Of a stretch of DNA of 64,000 bases, positions 14,001-24,627 are shown in pieces. Location: the NCBI GenBank assembly GCA_008711295.1, contig VUYV01000011.1:62001-126000 (forward strand), written 5' to 3'. This stretch comes from Anarhynchus alexandrinus (Eukaryota; Chordata; Aves; Charadriiformes; Charadriidae). A program made the translations under genes and the position numbers. How positions within the stretch are numbered: position 1 is the stretch's first letter; each line of letters opens with the position of its first letter. A model generated the notes under the pieces. That model saw nothing but the letters and a program-made list of their open reading frames with translations, had not been told where the DNA came from and did no database searches.

Positions 14001-17000
14001 AGTCGTCTGAGACAAGTACAGACCGTCATTACTGTAGTCCTTAGTAGTAACTAATTTACAGAGCCTCCTTTTTACCCTGCAGTTCTGAAGAGCAGGGGGT
14101 AAAAACTGACTTCCTCTGACAGAAATCCAGGAGAAAAGCAGCTGACAGCCAGACCCCTTGGGGAGAACGTGTCATATTCCCAAAGAAGCCTGCCTGTCTC
14201 CATGCAACTCAGCCTGTGCTTCCCATACTAACAGTATATATAATTTGAGCACCCAAGATTCCTGTGTTAGCAGCAAGAAACCCTTATGTAAATTCTACTC
14301 TTGTAGGCAACTTTGAGAAAGATTCATTGTGCATGAGATTGCAAATAAGGAAATCTGCATTTGAATGGCAAGTGTCTCCCCTGTGGTAAGTTTGCGAAGC
14401 CCTATTGAATTTCAGTAAGGCTGTGTCAGTTTGTGCTCGTTAAGAAACTGATTGCTTCAGTTTGTTTAGTATATTTTCTAGACTAGACAAAGCTGAACGT
14501 ATAAAACACTCCTTGTATGTCAGCTTAATTAGAAGTGACTAATTTAATGAACACAGTGTAATTAATGTCTATTATGCCATGCAAAGATCTTATTTCAACA
14601 AACTGGATAGATTTTTCTTTCTCCTGTAACTGTAGCAGCCTGATTGCATTTGATCAATGTAATAAAAGGTATAGTTGCATTATACTGTTTGCAGGCCTTC
14701 ACTGGGAACCTTAATTGCCTATTTATTAGTGCCCAGTGTGTTGGACATGGACATCCTTGACCACAGTGTTCAGCACTGGGCCTCAGTGGAGGTTTACATA
14801 ACGTTCTAGTCTGAGACTATTTGTCTACTAAGTTCTGAATTCAGGTGATTCTTTGAAGAGAGAGAAAAGAGTAGAAAGAACACTAAGTACAGAGAACTTG
14901 CAGTATATCAGGTCCATTCAGCCTTTCCTGTGGAAGGGAAAAGAAAGAACTTGGTTTACAAATGTTTTTAAGTTGTGACCTTCATTTCAGAATAACTAAT
15001 TATTGTCAATGTCAAATATAAGCAAACCCACAAGGTGATGAGTCCAAATTCCTGTTGGGCTTAAAAGCCAGCTTGAATAAACAACCCACAAATATGGGAA
15101 CTGTGGAGGGTAAGAGCTAGGATTTCTGTTTGGAATGCTGAATCATAGATTTCTCTCCAAATATGAGAGTAGTGTTATAGTTCAAACTCGATGCTCAGAA
15201 TAATGTCTTCTAGGATTTATTTCTGTGAAATCTAATATCCTTGGTATTGAAGAATGGGAAAACTAGTGAGGAAATGCTCTTTAGATTGCTGAGTTTCCCG
15301 GAAGGGTGAGTTTCAGCTCTATGATGCTGAATATATGCCGTTGACTTTCAGAGTCTTTTAACAGAATGGTCTTGTAACAAATTCAGAATTAGCCCTCAAT
15401 TAGGCCTGGTTCTATTGTTATTTAAACTAGAGTAAAGAAGGAGCAGCTTTTTTTCAAGATAAGGAAATTTCATTGACGTAAAAATAGTAAAAACAAAGAA
15501 AGAATCAGATCTTGCTGTCTCCCAATATTCCACCTCAGTTCAATGGATTCAGGTGCATTACTGGCAGGTTTGAAACATGAAATCCCACATGAGTGGGATG
15601 AGGAACTCCTTACTTTCAGATGTGAAGAAAAGAAGAATTGTGCAACTCATGCAAATCATAAAACACCTTCAAAGACCAGAACATCTCACAATAAAGAAAT
15701 GAACTATATTAATGAATAATGTGCCTGAACAGAACAGAGTATAAAATGAATATGTATCAGGGTCATAAATAATAAATAATAAAGTCACCACAAGTGTTAT
15801 CTTTTGAACTAAGATGAAAAAAGAAAATATTTAGACATGCATACAAGTTTAATGTGGAAAAGCAAGTACCTCAAGTTGTATATGCTAAGACAGCTCAGAT
15901 TCAGATAGCTCAAATGACACTTAATTGTCTTAATTTTCAACAATATGAAGATGTCTTTCAGTATTTAAGAACAGCTACCTTACTGAACTTTGATAGGATG
16001 TTCTTGTAGGCATTCCCATCTTTTTATTGTTCATATTAGATATGCTTAATTTAGGCTCTCTTGATATATTACAAAGCATTTATCCTTAATATGCATAAAA
16101 AGGACTTTTTAAATTTTTTATGGCACATAATAATTGTCTCCAATGTCATAGTTCTCCCTGTAGACTAAAACAAAGGCCTCAAATTTCGAGCTTTATCCAG
16201 AGTTCCAGTGTTCTTGTTCTCACCATTATCTGAGGTTCTTTGCTTCCTTATAATTTTCTCAAAGTAACATCATAATCAGAATGTCCACCAAAAACACTGC
16301 CAACAATTGCAATTTAATTATAAGCACAATCTTTATGAAATAACGTATTTATGCTTAGTGTGTGTTTGCAGAACCAGTGAAATAGGCAGCTCTCCACAGT
16401 GCACCAAACAAAGCCGCTCCAAATCTGATCAAAAACTTTAGTGGTAAGGAGCTTCTTATCTCTGCATGAACATGACATCCATTCAATTCCACTTACTAAA
16501 CTACTTTCCACTAGAGATAACAGCAAAATCTATATTGACTACAATAGAATCAGCTTTGGCTTTTTGAGTATGTAGGTTCTTACTGTTACAAATTATGGTG
16601 GCGTGCTGGGCAAAGGACCGGGGATAGGACATCATAGGGCTACATGAGTCAAACCTGTCAAAGGATGTTATGCACGAAAGAGGAATCCACTAAAACACGT
16701 ACCTTCTTGCTTTATGTAGGTCCATAACTGAATCATGCCTTTCCCCAATGAAGTCAGTTGAGTTTTGATACTCAACTTATTTTATATCTTTATTTCTCAC
16801 CTAAATGCACATACTTAACATTGCAGCTGTAGCTCACTGTGTAGCAGAGGTCCCATCAGAATTGAAATCTCAGTGCCAGTCACCTGCTTCATTTATTTCT
16901 TGCTGTGAACCTAATGAGAAAACAGCCAGAGCTACCCTGAGAAACTGAGAGGAAAAATATCACTTTTCCAGAGGTACCAGGAAATTCAAACTGTTCTGAA

Positions 17001-18033
17001 CATGGAAGCCAGTAAGAGCAGCTGAACTATCAAGAAATAACATTGTGAAATAAATAATCATCTCATTCTCAGTATGATGGGCTTAGATTGTGAGTGTCAG
17101 AGCCACAGGAAGAATAAAAGGGAATTGGGCAAGAACTTACCCAAAGCCTGGTGAAGTGAATTAAAGTTTATCTAATGGCCTCAATAGAAATTGCATCACA
17201 ACACTTTTATTCCCACCTTCTCTTGAGAGCAAAATTCTCTCAGAATGCACAAATAAAGTACACCCTCAAGGATTTTTACTAACTCCTAAATGTGCAGCAG
17301 AATTCATATCCAAGAGAAAAGCAGTGCCACAGATGATCATTTTGAGAAGAATATGTGGTATCAAACATCATGTTTGTGTAGGAAGATGGATGTTAAGAAA
17401 ATGGCAAGCTTTGGTTGAGGGAAGAGCGAGGCAGCAGTTCTCATTGCTCAGTGGATGCCTATTCCCTTTGTATTGAAACTTCTTTGGTCTTCAAAGCCAG
17501 TAGAAGCCATTACGGGAAGTGCTGGTTGAAAAGTTATTTTATATTACATAACCAAAACAGTTGGAAAATGTTTACTTTACCCATAGCTTTTGTAGATAAA
17601 AACTTTGATAAAAACTTTGACCGTTGTGGATCAGAACAGCTTCTCTTGGTCAAGCTCAAAATAAGACAAGATTAAAAAAAATGGCATATATTCTTATGGC
17701 AAAGCTATTTTCTTACTGTCACAGAAAATTAGGGATAAATTCCTGTGTGTTTATGACTAGTACTTCAGATATCTAGGATTGTTCAGAAGGTTTTATTCTG
17801 AAAAAGCAAAGCTGCATGCTTTCTACCAATGCATTATTAAGAGCGCTGTCATGTTTCGCCACATCTGCCAAAAAAAATGGGTCACAACAGAACTCTCTGA
17901 ATATTGCCAACATTTCAAAAAAACACATTCTGATCCCAATTCGGGGAAGTACAGAAAAAACCTAAAATCGGGATTTTCCATACTTTTGACTCTGTTAAAA
18001 GTACTGAGATGTTGCTGTTCTTAGTCTTTCCTA
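11041..18033. other. Unique AT-rich non-coding sequence
   Basis: No gene or clear repeat is visible. The longest frames (for example 104 codons at 12118-12432 and 90 codons at 13627-13899, both +) have no recognisable domain. The segment 14490-14760 is dense in TAATTA/ATTAG-type words and reads like conserved non-coding regulatory DNA, but this is only an impression (see findings). A perfect 12-bp x2 direct repeat (gataaaaacttt) lies at 17595-17620. Confidence 0.55.
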
Positions 18034-18082
18034 GTTGCAGCTGGACTAGATGATTATTGTGGGTCCCTTCCAACTGAAAATT
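18034..18082 (+). mobile_element. CR1 LINE 3' tail (about 50 bp)
   Basis: The segment contains the 'tggactagatgat-attgtgggtcccttccaact' word order diagnostic of the 3' untranslated end of avian CR1 retrotransposons. Only the last ~50 bases are recognisable; upstream sequence does not look like CR1. This fits the severe 5' truncation common in CR1, which primes reverse transcription from its 3' end. The tail leads directly into the pentanucleotide array, whose ATTCT unit resembles the terminal 'attctatg' repeats of CR1. The array therefore most likely grew out of the element's own terminus. Confidence 0.8.
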
Positions 18083-18212
18083 ATTCTATTCTATTCTATT
18101 CTATTCTATTCTATTCTATTCTATTCTATTCTATTCTATTCTATTCTATTCTATTCCATTCCATTCCATTCCATTCCATTCCATTCCATTCCATTCTACT
18201 CCGTTCCGTTCC
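18083..18212 (+). repeat. (ATTCT)14(ATTCC)8 pentanucleotide array
   Basis: Fourteen uninterrupted ATTCT units (18083-18152) are followed by eight uninterrupted ATTCC units (18153-18192) and a degenerate end with attct, actcc and two gttcc variants (to about 18212). The sharp switch from one unit to a single-base variant suggests two rounds of local expansion, with the degenerate 3' edge being the oldest part. ATTCT is the same unit as in the human ATXN10 repeat (SCA10), known to unwind easily; ATTCC is the satellite-III type unit. The 64-codon open frame across it (18050-18244) is a translation artefact of the repeat. Length is likely polymorphic. Confidence 0.97.
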
Positions 18213-21200
18213 AGTCTTATTGGTATAGCTGGGTATCGGTTTAACAAGGAAGGCACTCAGACACTGGAGAGGCTGGTGGCAGCATGAGATGCTAAAGCAG
18301 CTATTGTAGCAGAACTGATTTCAGAGACTCTGGGAGAAAGCATTTCTCATTTCCTGGCAGTGCCGTTTTCTCCATGTCAGTAGCACTAAGCTTGAGCTTG
18401 ATCAAAGGCCATCATGCTGACTAACATAAAAACTGAAAGGACTTTCAGTCCTGCAGAAGAACATTAGTAACAGAGCTAGGATCTGTCTGATTAAATAGCG
18501 TGTGGACGTTCAGTGATTACATTTGTATTACTTTTAATGAGTGCACACGTCAAATTGCATAGCAAATATAAGCAGTCAGTTGGTTGTATTTTCTGGAAAA
18601 GTATCTTATAGCAAAAGGAGTAATGACTGGTTGTTTAACTGCAGAGAGGAAGGAGTATATCTGAGCACGGGAATCCTCATGAAAACAACATCCATTCCGG
18701 CATTGCTCCCATGCAGAGCAAGCTGTGTGGTAACTGATCAGGTGTGTAATCTAGAAATGATTATGCTCTGCTGTTAGAAACCTGGTGGGTAATCAAATGA
18801 CTCTATTGCTCCTTCCCTACCTGCAGCTTCATCTCAGCTAATACAAAACATTGCCTTTTTCTTGTTGTGCCTAATCTTATGACTGGGTAACAACAGGCAT
18901 TGAGCCAAGTTGGCTTCTTGCAACCCAGCTTCAAGATGTTGTTTGTCAGGTTGTTTCCACACTCACTTCCACTCACCTTATGGTGGATACAGATGCAGGT
19001 ACATTCTGTTCCTGCTGTGTCAGTGACCGCATTCTGCAAACCCTTAGGTTTGGCACCATGAGCCCCTGCATATGTACCAATATTTCTCTTCTCTACAGGA
19101 CCAGGACGCAATTAACACATCTTTACAGAGACCAGAGGCTGTGTTGTGTAGCTATGGACTTAACTGCCTGGTTTCTAAGGAAAATTTATATCTCTTGACC
19201 TTGATAGGTTTAAGAGGTAGGAAATTGCACAAAGAGAGGGAAGGAGAAATGGAAAACCTGGCCTTAATTATTTTGAGGCCATTTATCTTTTCTGGTTTTT
19301 TTGCCCTACATGGGCTTCACCTTCTAACACATCGTCTAAGATGATATGGTACTGAGTGGCACTTGACCAGGTTAGAATGACCAAGCCACAGGGAGGGATA
19401 AGAGTTTTTACACTTGCGTCACATAGGAGCAAAGGAAACAACATTTTTGTTTCACTTTCATACACTGTAGGATGTCAGGCTGTGCTTCATTTTAGGACAT
19501 TTGGTGAGAGAATTGAGTGCAGAGGTAATGGTGCCTCAGTGGGAGATGTGCCTCAGTGAAGGATGAATAAAAACCCTGCAGACACCAGGGTGCATGTCAG
19601 AGAGAGCTTAGGTTGAAGCCATGGATGTGCAGAGATGAGGAATGGGATGAGGAGTTTAATCTGTTCCCAGATGCATTTTGTGCAGCCTGTCCTAGGACTC
19701 AGCCCCAGCATTGTCAATGAAATCCTGCCTGTAGGAGAACCAAGAAAGGACGGAGGAACCAGAACGTACACTAAGCAGTGCCTCCACCCACATACATGTC
19801 CAAGCCTTAAAATCTTTTCTAACAAAGAGATTATTTCCCCCTATACCTGGAATCACTAGAGGTATTCCATTTCCCCCAACAGCTTGCTTCCTTCTGCCAC
19901 AATCTTTATTAGCTCTGGTAGAGTATCGTGGTGAGCTGTTTCAAAAAAGAAGGGGGAAGTTGAAAAAGACAGCAGTTAGTATACTCATCAATGAATAAAA
20001 ACAAGCAGAAAAAATGGAGGTGAAGAGAGGTCCTACCTTTCCTTTGGGAACATTGCAGCACTGAGATATCCTAGGATATACCCAATAAATTTCTTTTTGC
20101 ATCACCAGAGGCGTCCATTAACATTGCTTTATTGAATGGTATTGATGCAGCTGCAATGTGCCTGTTCCTTCAGCATCTGAAGAAAATGAAGAGATTTCTG
20201 AGAGGACGACAGGCCAAAGGCATGCCTAGGATGGAAAACAAGCTTTTTCCTCCACCCTAAAAAGTGGAGGCAGCGGGTAATCTCCATGTGGATTTTGCCA
20301 TGCTTTTTATTACAATATATGGTATCGTTAGTGTCTACATTGCCTAATTTCTGGAATACTAAACATGAAAGAATGATCAAAACAGTGTACCTGATCACTT
20401 TCTTGCCGCATATCTCTATGTTTTGGGTTTTTTTTTCCCCACAATCACTTTGATAGAAACCAGATTGTAAAGTTATTAATGTAGTTTAGCAGGCAGGGGC
20501 ATGACAGCCAGGCGTGCAGAATGGTGTCTGCTCACACATTTGGAGTCTGGATACTTTAGCACCTTCACTTTAGTTGTGTTTTGCTGTCATTAATTCACTA
20601 CTGTTTCCTATCATGGTGACATGAAAGTCGCATTCCCAGACAGATGGTTTGGAAGAATTCTTTAAAAAGTGACAGTCTCCGAAGTAGTCATGATGAAATT
20701 GTCATTTTTTTAATGGCAGTTTCCACCCAAGCAGGTGAATAAAATTTTAAAATTTTCCTTGGGTATTATGGTGCCTGAGGCAGGAAGACCTTATGGTCCT
20801 TGCCTCCTCGCACGTCGCCGTACAGGTTTGCAGGTCAGATTCACTGCTGAATATTTCTGTGCTCCTGCAAATCCTGCTCAGAGAAGGTTCCAGAGAGAGC
20901 ACGCTTCTCTCCACTGCCTACCAATAGCTTTGCTACTTTGGCCACATAAGGAGCAGTTGTAAGCCCTTTCCCCTGCACATTTAGTTGGGGTGAGCAAATA
21001 AAACCGATGCCCAGAAATTTGAGTTCGAACCCAGGTTTGCCCGTAGGTCCTCCCCGCTGTCTGGCATGCCTCCTTGGAAGACCACCACCTCGCTGGGTGT
21101 TTGTGCAGCACTGGAGGCCCACTGTCCCTGATGTCTCCAGAAAACATTCTGATAAATAAAAAGAGACTGTTATCTTAAGCCTTAAAGTTATCAAAAATGG

Positions 21201-21267
21201 TGGCTGTTCTTCAACTTTTCTGTTACCTCGCTGTAGATATAGTGTGAGGAAAAAAAATTGGCTTTCC
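18213..21267. other. Unique non-coding sequence
   Basis: No gene or repeat is supported. Open frames here (for example 102 codons at 18803-19111 on the minus strand, and 142 codons at 20841-21269 minus) are unrecognisable and overlap frames on the other strand. The 20760-21130 part is GC-richer than its surroundings, which explains the longer frame. Confidence 0.55.
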
Positions 21268-21380
21268 AAGCATTTGCACTAAAAATAATTTCTTAAAGTA
21301 AAATAGCTCATTTATCCTGCACAGGATAAAGCCATCTAGAAAACAATAGCAATCTGCCTTTTGAGGCGTCTTGTATTTTT
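21268..21380 (+). repeat. 113-bp direct duplicate, copy A
   Basis: These 113 bases recur at 23911-24023 in the same orientation with four substitutions and no indel. Homology stops sharply on both sides and I see no target-site duplication. The block includes a CTAAAAATAA word, which matches the MEF2 binding consensus, and a palindrome at 21311-21330 (TTTATCCTG, spacer CA, CAGGATAAA). The palindrome contains GATA-type cores on both strands. Function is unproven. It could be a local duplication of regulatory DNA or two copies of an unrecognised dispersed repeat. Confidence 0.9.
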
Positions 21381-23910
21381 TGACAGCCTTAGCCCACAGC
21401 CCTTGATTAGATAAAGGCCTTAATATTGCATTACAGCAGAATTACCTACATTATGGCAGCTGCTTGTTGCAATTGTGTTGACATGACTAGCTTCTCGCGT
21501 GAATGTATTCTGGTCTTTCTAATCTCTTTAGCATCAGCAGCAGAACATTTTATTTGCAATTGATTTTTAAATTTAGGAGTAATTGAAGTTTAAGCGCAGT
21601 TACCTTCTTGCAACAGGGACAGGTTGATACTGTTTAAATCCTAATTATGCACTGATTAAAAGTGATTGCATTGCCGAAGTGAGCAAGGGCTACAATTTGT
21701 TTCGTTCTTAAAGGCTCAGCATAGAGAATTAATTGTGTTTCCAGGAAAACGGATCAACATAAAGAGGAAGCAATTAAGAGTTCATTGTTGAATCATAAAT
21801 TTCCTAGCAATTTTTGGAAGGTAGACAAGGTAGACTTAACTTTGAAAGCAGATCTTGTTGACAGCAAGGATTAGCCATTTAATGGTTTTGGTATTTGATG
21901 ATACAAGCTTTACCTACTGTCAGTCATACTAAGTTTTGCTTAAATGTGTAAGACAAAAATGGGCTTATTTTCATTTCATCAAGTCTTGTAGTGATCTGGT
22001 GTTTGCTTTGTTTTCAAATTTAATAATGAAATGACAGCCTGCAAATTGTTCTCATATAATAAGTAGGATAAACAAAACCAGTCACACTTTTCCTATGAGC
22101 AGGAGTCATTTCGTAAACACCATAAAAAATAAGAAAGCACAAGAGGGAAACCAGAGCAGCAAAAAACACTTCTACAATAGTGCCAGGGTGAAACCTGGAG
22201 TCTAAACAGGTTAGAGCTGGGAGTTCTGGATCTGAGCTTTGTGACTGTCACAGGCAATGTCTGAGCCAGGTCTGAATGATCCCAGATTTTGGGAAACACT
22301 TAGTCCAGACCTGTGACTGTACAGTATTACTTTTATTATTTATGCATACACATGATATGTCTGTTTAGTGGCCTCTGCGGTTGCATCTGATCTCTCATTG
22401 ATGGAATATCGGGATTCCCAATAAAGTGTAAAGACAGTATATGCCAGCACCATGGCGGAACTTGAAAGGGGTTTTTTATACTAATTGTAGGGTTTTCTTT
22501 CCTCTCTCTTTCTATATAGAAAACAGTTGTTTCTTTAATTCCTACCAGCCTGTTATTAGTAGGAGAAATTTCAGTCAGGAACAACAGAAATGGCAAACAG
22601 AAGTTGCTGCTGTGCTTTTGTGAAGGTATGAGCCATTTGGTGCGATACACACAAAGCAGCTAAAACAAGCAGGTACAGATAAGTCAGTGAACAGGGGATG
22701 TTTCCAGAGACACAGAGGGTTATGACAGAGAAAACTGATACTGTTTCCAGAGCGGCTGGAAGCAAGGAAAAATAATGTTCCTTCTACAGCAGTAGCGGAG
22801 CCTGAAGTGGCATGTGTAACTTTTGATTGCTTTGACTTTCTCAGTGGGTGTTTTTGCATGCATTATTTAGACAAAATGGCAGCTAAATACTACAGCAGTC
22901 TACCCAAGGTTTTGTTATTTTGAATTCCAGTAATCTTCTATCACTTCTGAGCAGAGTAACCCCTGGTCTGTAACCAATGAAATCTAAGCGGTGATGTGCT
23001 TGCTGTCTGAAGGAGCATCCGTTGAAGTATACCTACTGTTTCACCTGGTTTCATTTTGGAGAATGGTTTGGGAAGGGATGAGATTTGTCTTCTTGGCACA
23101 AGAATCACGAATTAAATTTTGCTTCTTTGGGCTCAACTCCTGTTGACTTCATAGCCTGCAGTGATTTGTTCTGGGCACACAGGGACATGGGGCCATTGTG
23201 ATCTGTATCGTCACTCTGAAGATGAGATTGTGCAACTTTCACCACAGGCCAAAAGTTATTGAATGCACCTTTTGGCCCTTAATTGTCTTTTCGATGAATG
23301 AACAGAATCTGCTGGAAGAGGGGAGCATCGTCCATAGCACCAGCTCAACTCACTGCTGTTTCAAACAAGTGCTTCACATCACTGCTAGGTCGCTAATGGT
23401 GGTCCCCTGGGACACAGGGAGCTCCATTTTTTGTCAGACTTTGGAAATCTCCCAGTATTTCGGTGACAGTAGTGCAGAGAACAGTGCCACCACTGGGTTA
23501 GTCTTCAGTATACTGATAATTAGTAGTAAAGCATGTCAATATTATCCAGAACTTCAGGAAGGGCGCACACACAGTTCATTCACAGGTTCCTCCTTCTAGG
23601 ATATTAAGATGTATGGGGGTTTTCCAATCTGTAGAACAAATTGACACTGTTGTACAGGAACTGTTTGAATTCTGCAATCTTCTTCATATCACTTTACAAA
23701 GTGATAGATACAGCCAGATGATTCAGTCCTTTCCCTTTTTTTGTGACCACAGAGAAAGACACCAGTTCATGCCAATTGTGAAAATTAAGTTTGTTTTTAG
23801 CCTGGCTCCTCATGAAAGCAAGGCTCAACCATTACTCTGCATGTCACCTAATAACTTTTGATCCCTTTTAGCCAATGTCTCCCCAGTGTAGTAGAGGAGC
23901 TTTAGTTTTG
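21381..23910. other. Unique sequence between the duplicate copies
   Basis: The first ~400 bases (21381-21800) are rich in homeodomain-type words (ATTAG, TAATTG, TTAATTG, ATTGCATTA) and resemble conserved non-coding elements, but no alignment was possible. No exon is visible in the rest. The 133-codon frame at 23198-23599 (+) and the 104-codon frame at 22336-22650 (-) have no recognisable content. A weak SINE-like stretch at 22190-22300 was rejected. Confidence 0.5.
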
Positions 23911-24023
23911 AAGCATTTGCACTAAAAATAATTTCTTAAAGCAAAATAGCTCATTTATCCTGGGCAGGATAAAGCCATCTAGAAAACAATAGCAATCTGC
24001 CTTTTGAGGCGCCTTGTATTTTT
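23911..24023 (+). repeat. 113-bp direct duplicate, copy B
   Basis: This is the second copy of the block at 21268-21380, 2643 bp downstream. The differences are one t/c in the 'aaag-aaaa' word, two in the palindrome spacer (CA in A, GG in B) and one t/c in 'gcg-c'. Both 9-bp palindrome arms (23954-23962 and 23965-23973) and the CTAAAAATAA word are unchanged. Flanks are unrelated to those of copy A. It lies about 180 bp upstream of a CR1 fragment. Confidence 0.9.
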
Positions 24024-24203
24024 CAAAATAATAACCAAAATTATTTAGTTCCTACACATTTTTGCCAATTCAGTCAAAAACAGTAGCCCAAATGTCATTG
24101 ACACCATTTTTTTTCTGCTGTAAGGACAAAACCCAGAAAAAAAGCAGGAGAAATTTACAATTACATAAGGACACAGTAGACAATCTAAGTTTTACTCACT
24201 TAC

Positions 24204-24627
24204 GATGGAGCACCTCTCCTATGAGGACAGGCTAAGAGAGCCGGGGTTATTCAGTCTAGAGAAAAAAAGGCTCCGGGGAGACCTTGTTGTGGCCTTCCTG
24301 TACCTAAAGGGGCTACAGGAAAGATGGGGACAAGCTTTTTAGCAGGGCCTGTTGCAATAGGACAAGGAGTAATGGCTTTAAAATAAAAGAGGGTAGATTT
24401 AGACTAGATGTGAGGAAGACATTTTTTACAATGAGGGTGGTGAAACACTGGCCCAGGTTGCCCAGAGAGGTGGTAGATGCCCCATCCCTGGAAACATTCA
24501 ACGTCAGGCTGGATGGAGCTCTGAGCAACCTGATCTAGTTGAGATATCCCTGCTCATTGCAGGGGACATTGGACTAGATGCCCTTTGAAGGTCCCTTCCA
24601 AGCCAAACTATTCTATGATTCTATAAT
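24204..24627 (+). mobile_element. CR1 LINE, 3' fragment (~424 bp)
   Basis: Sequence begins in the CR1 ORF2 C-terminal region ('gagcacctctcctatgagga') and runs through the end of ORF2 into the 3' end, finishing with 'ggtcccttccaagcc' and 'attctatgattctataat'. It is 5'-truncated. The frame is ruined by indels and stops, including a TAG in the 'tttttagcaggg' part near 24340, so it cannot code. The last third ('gacattggactagatgccctttgaagg') differs from the copy at 41500-42240, which indicates another CR1 subfamily. It does not explain the neighbouring 113-bp duplicate. Confidence 0.95.

Noticed and set aside
18050..18244. Open frame with a FYSIL repeat
   Set aside because: Simply the translation of the ATTCT/ATTCC array.
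22190..22300. Reverse-strand SINE-like stretch with 'tgtgac' and 'gacctggctc' words
   Set aside because: Block order does not follow MIR; similarity could be chance.
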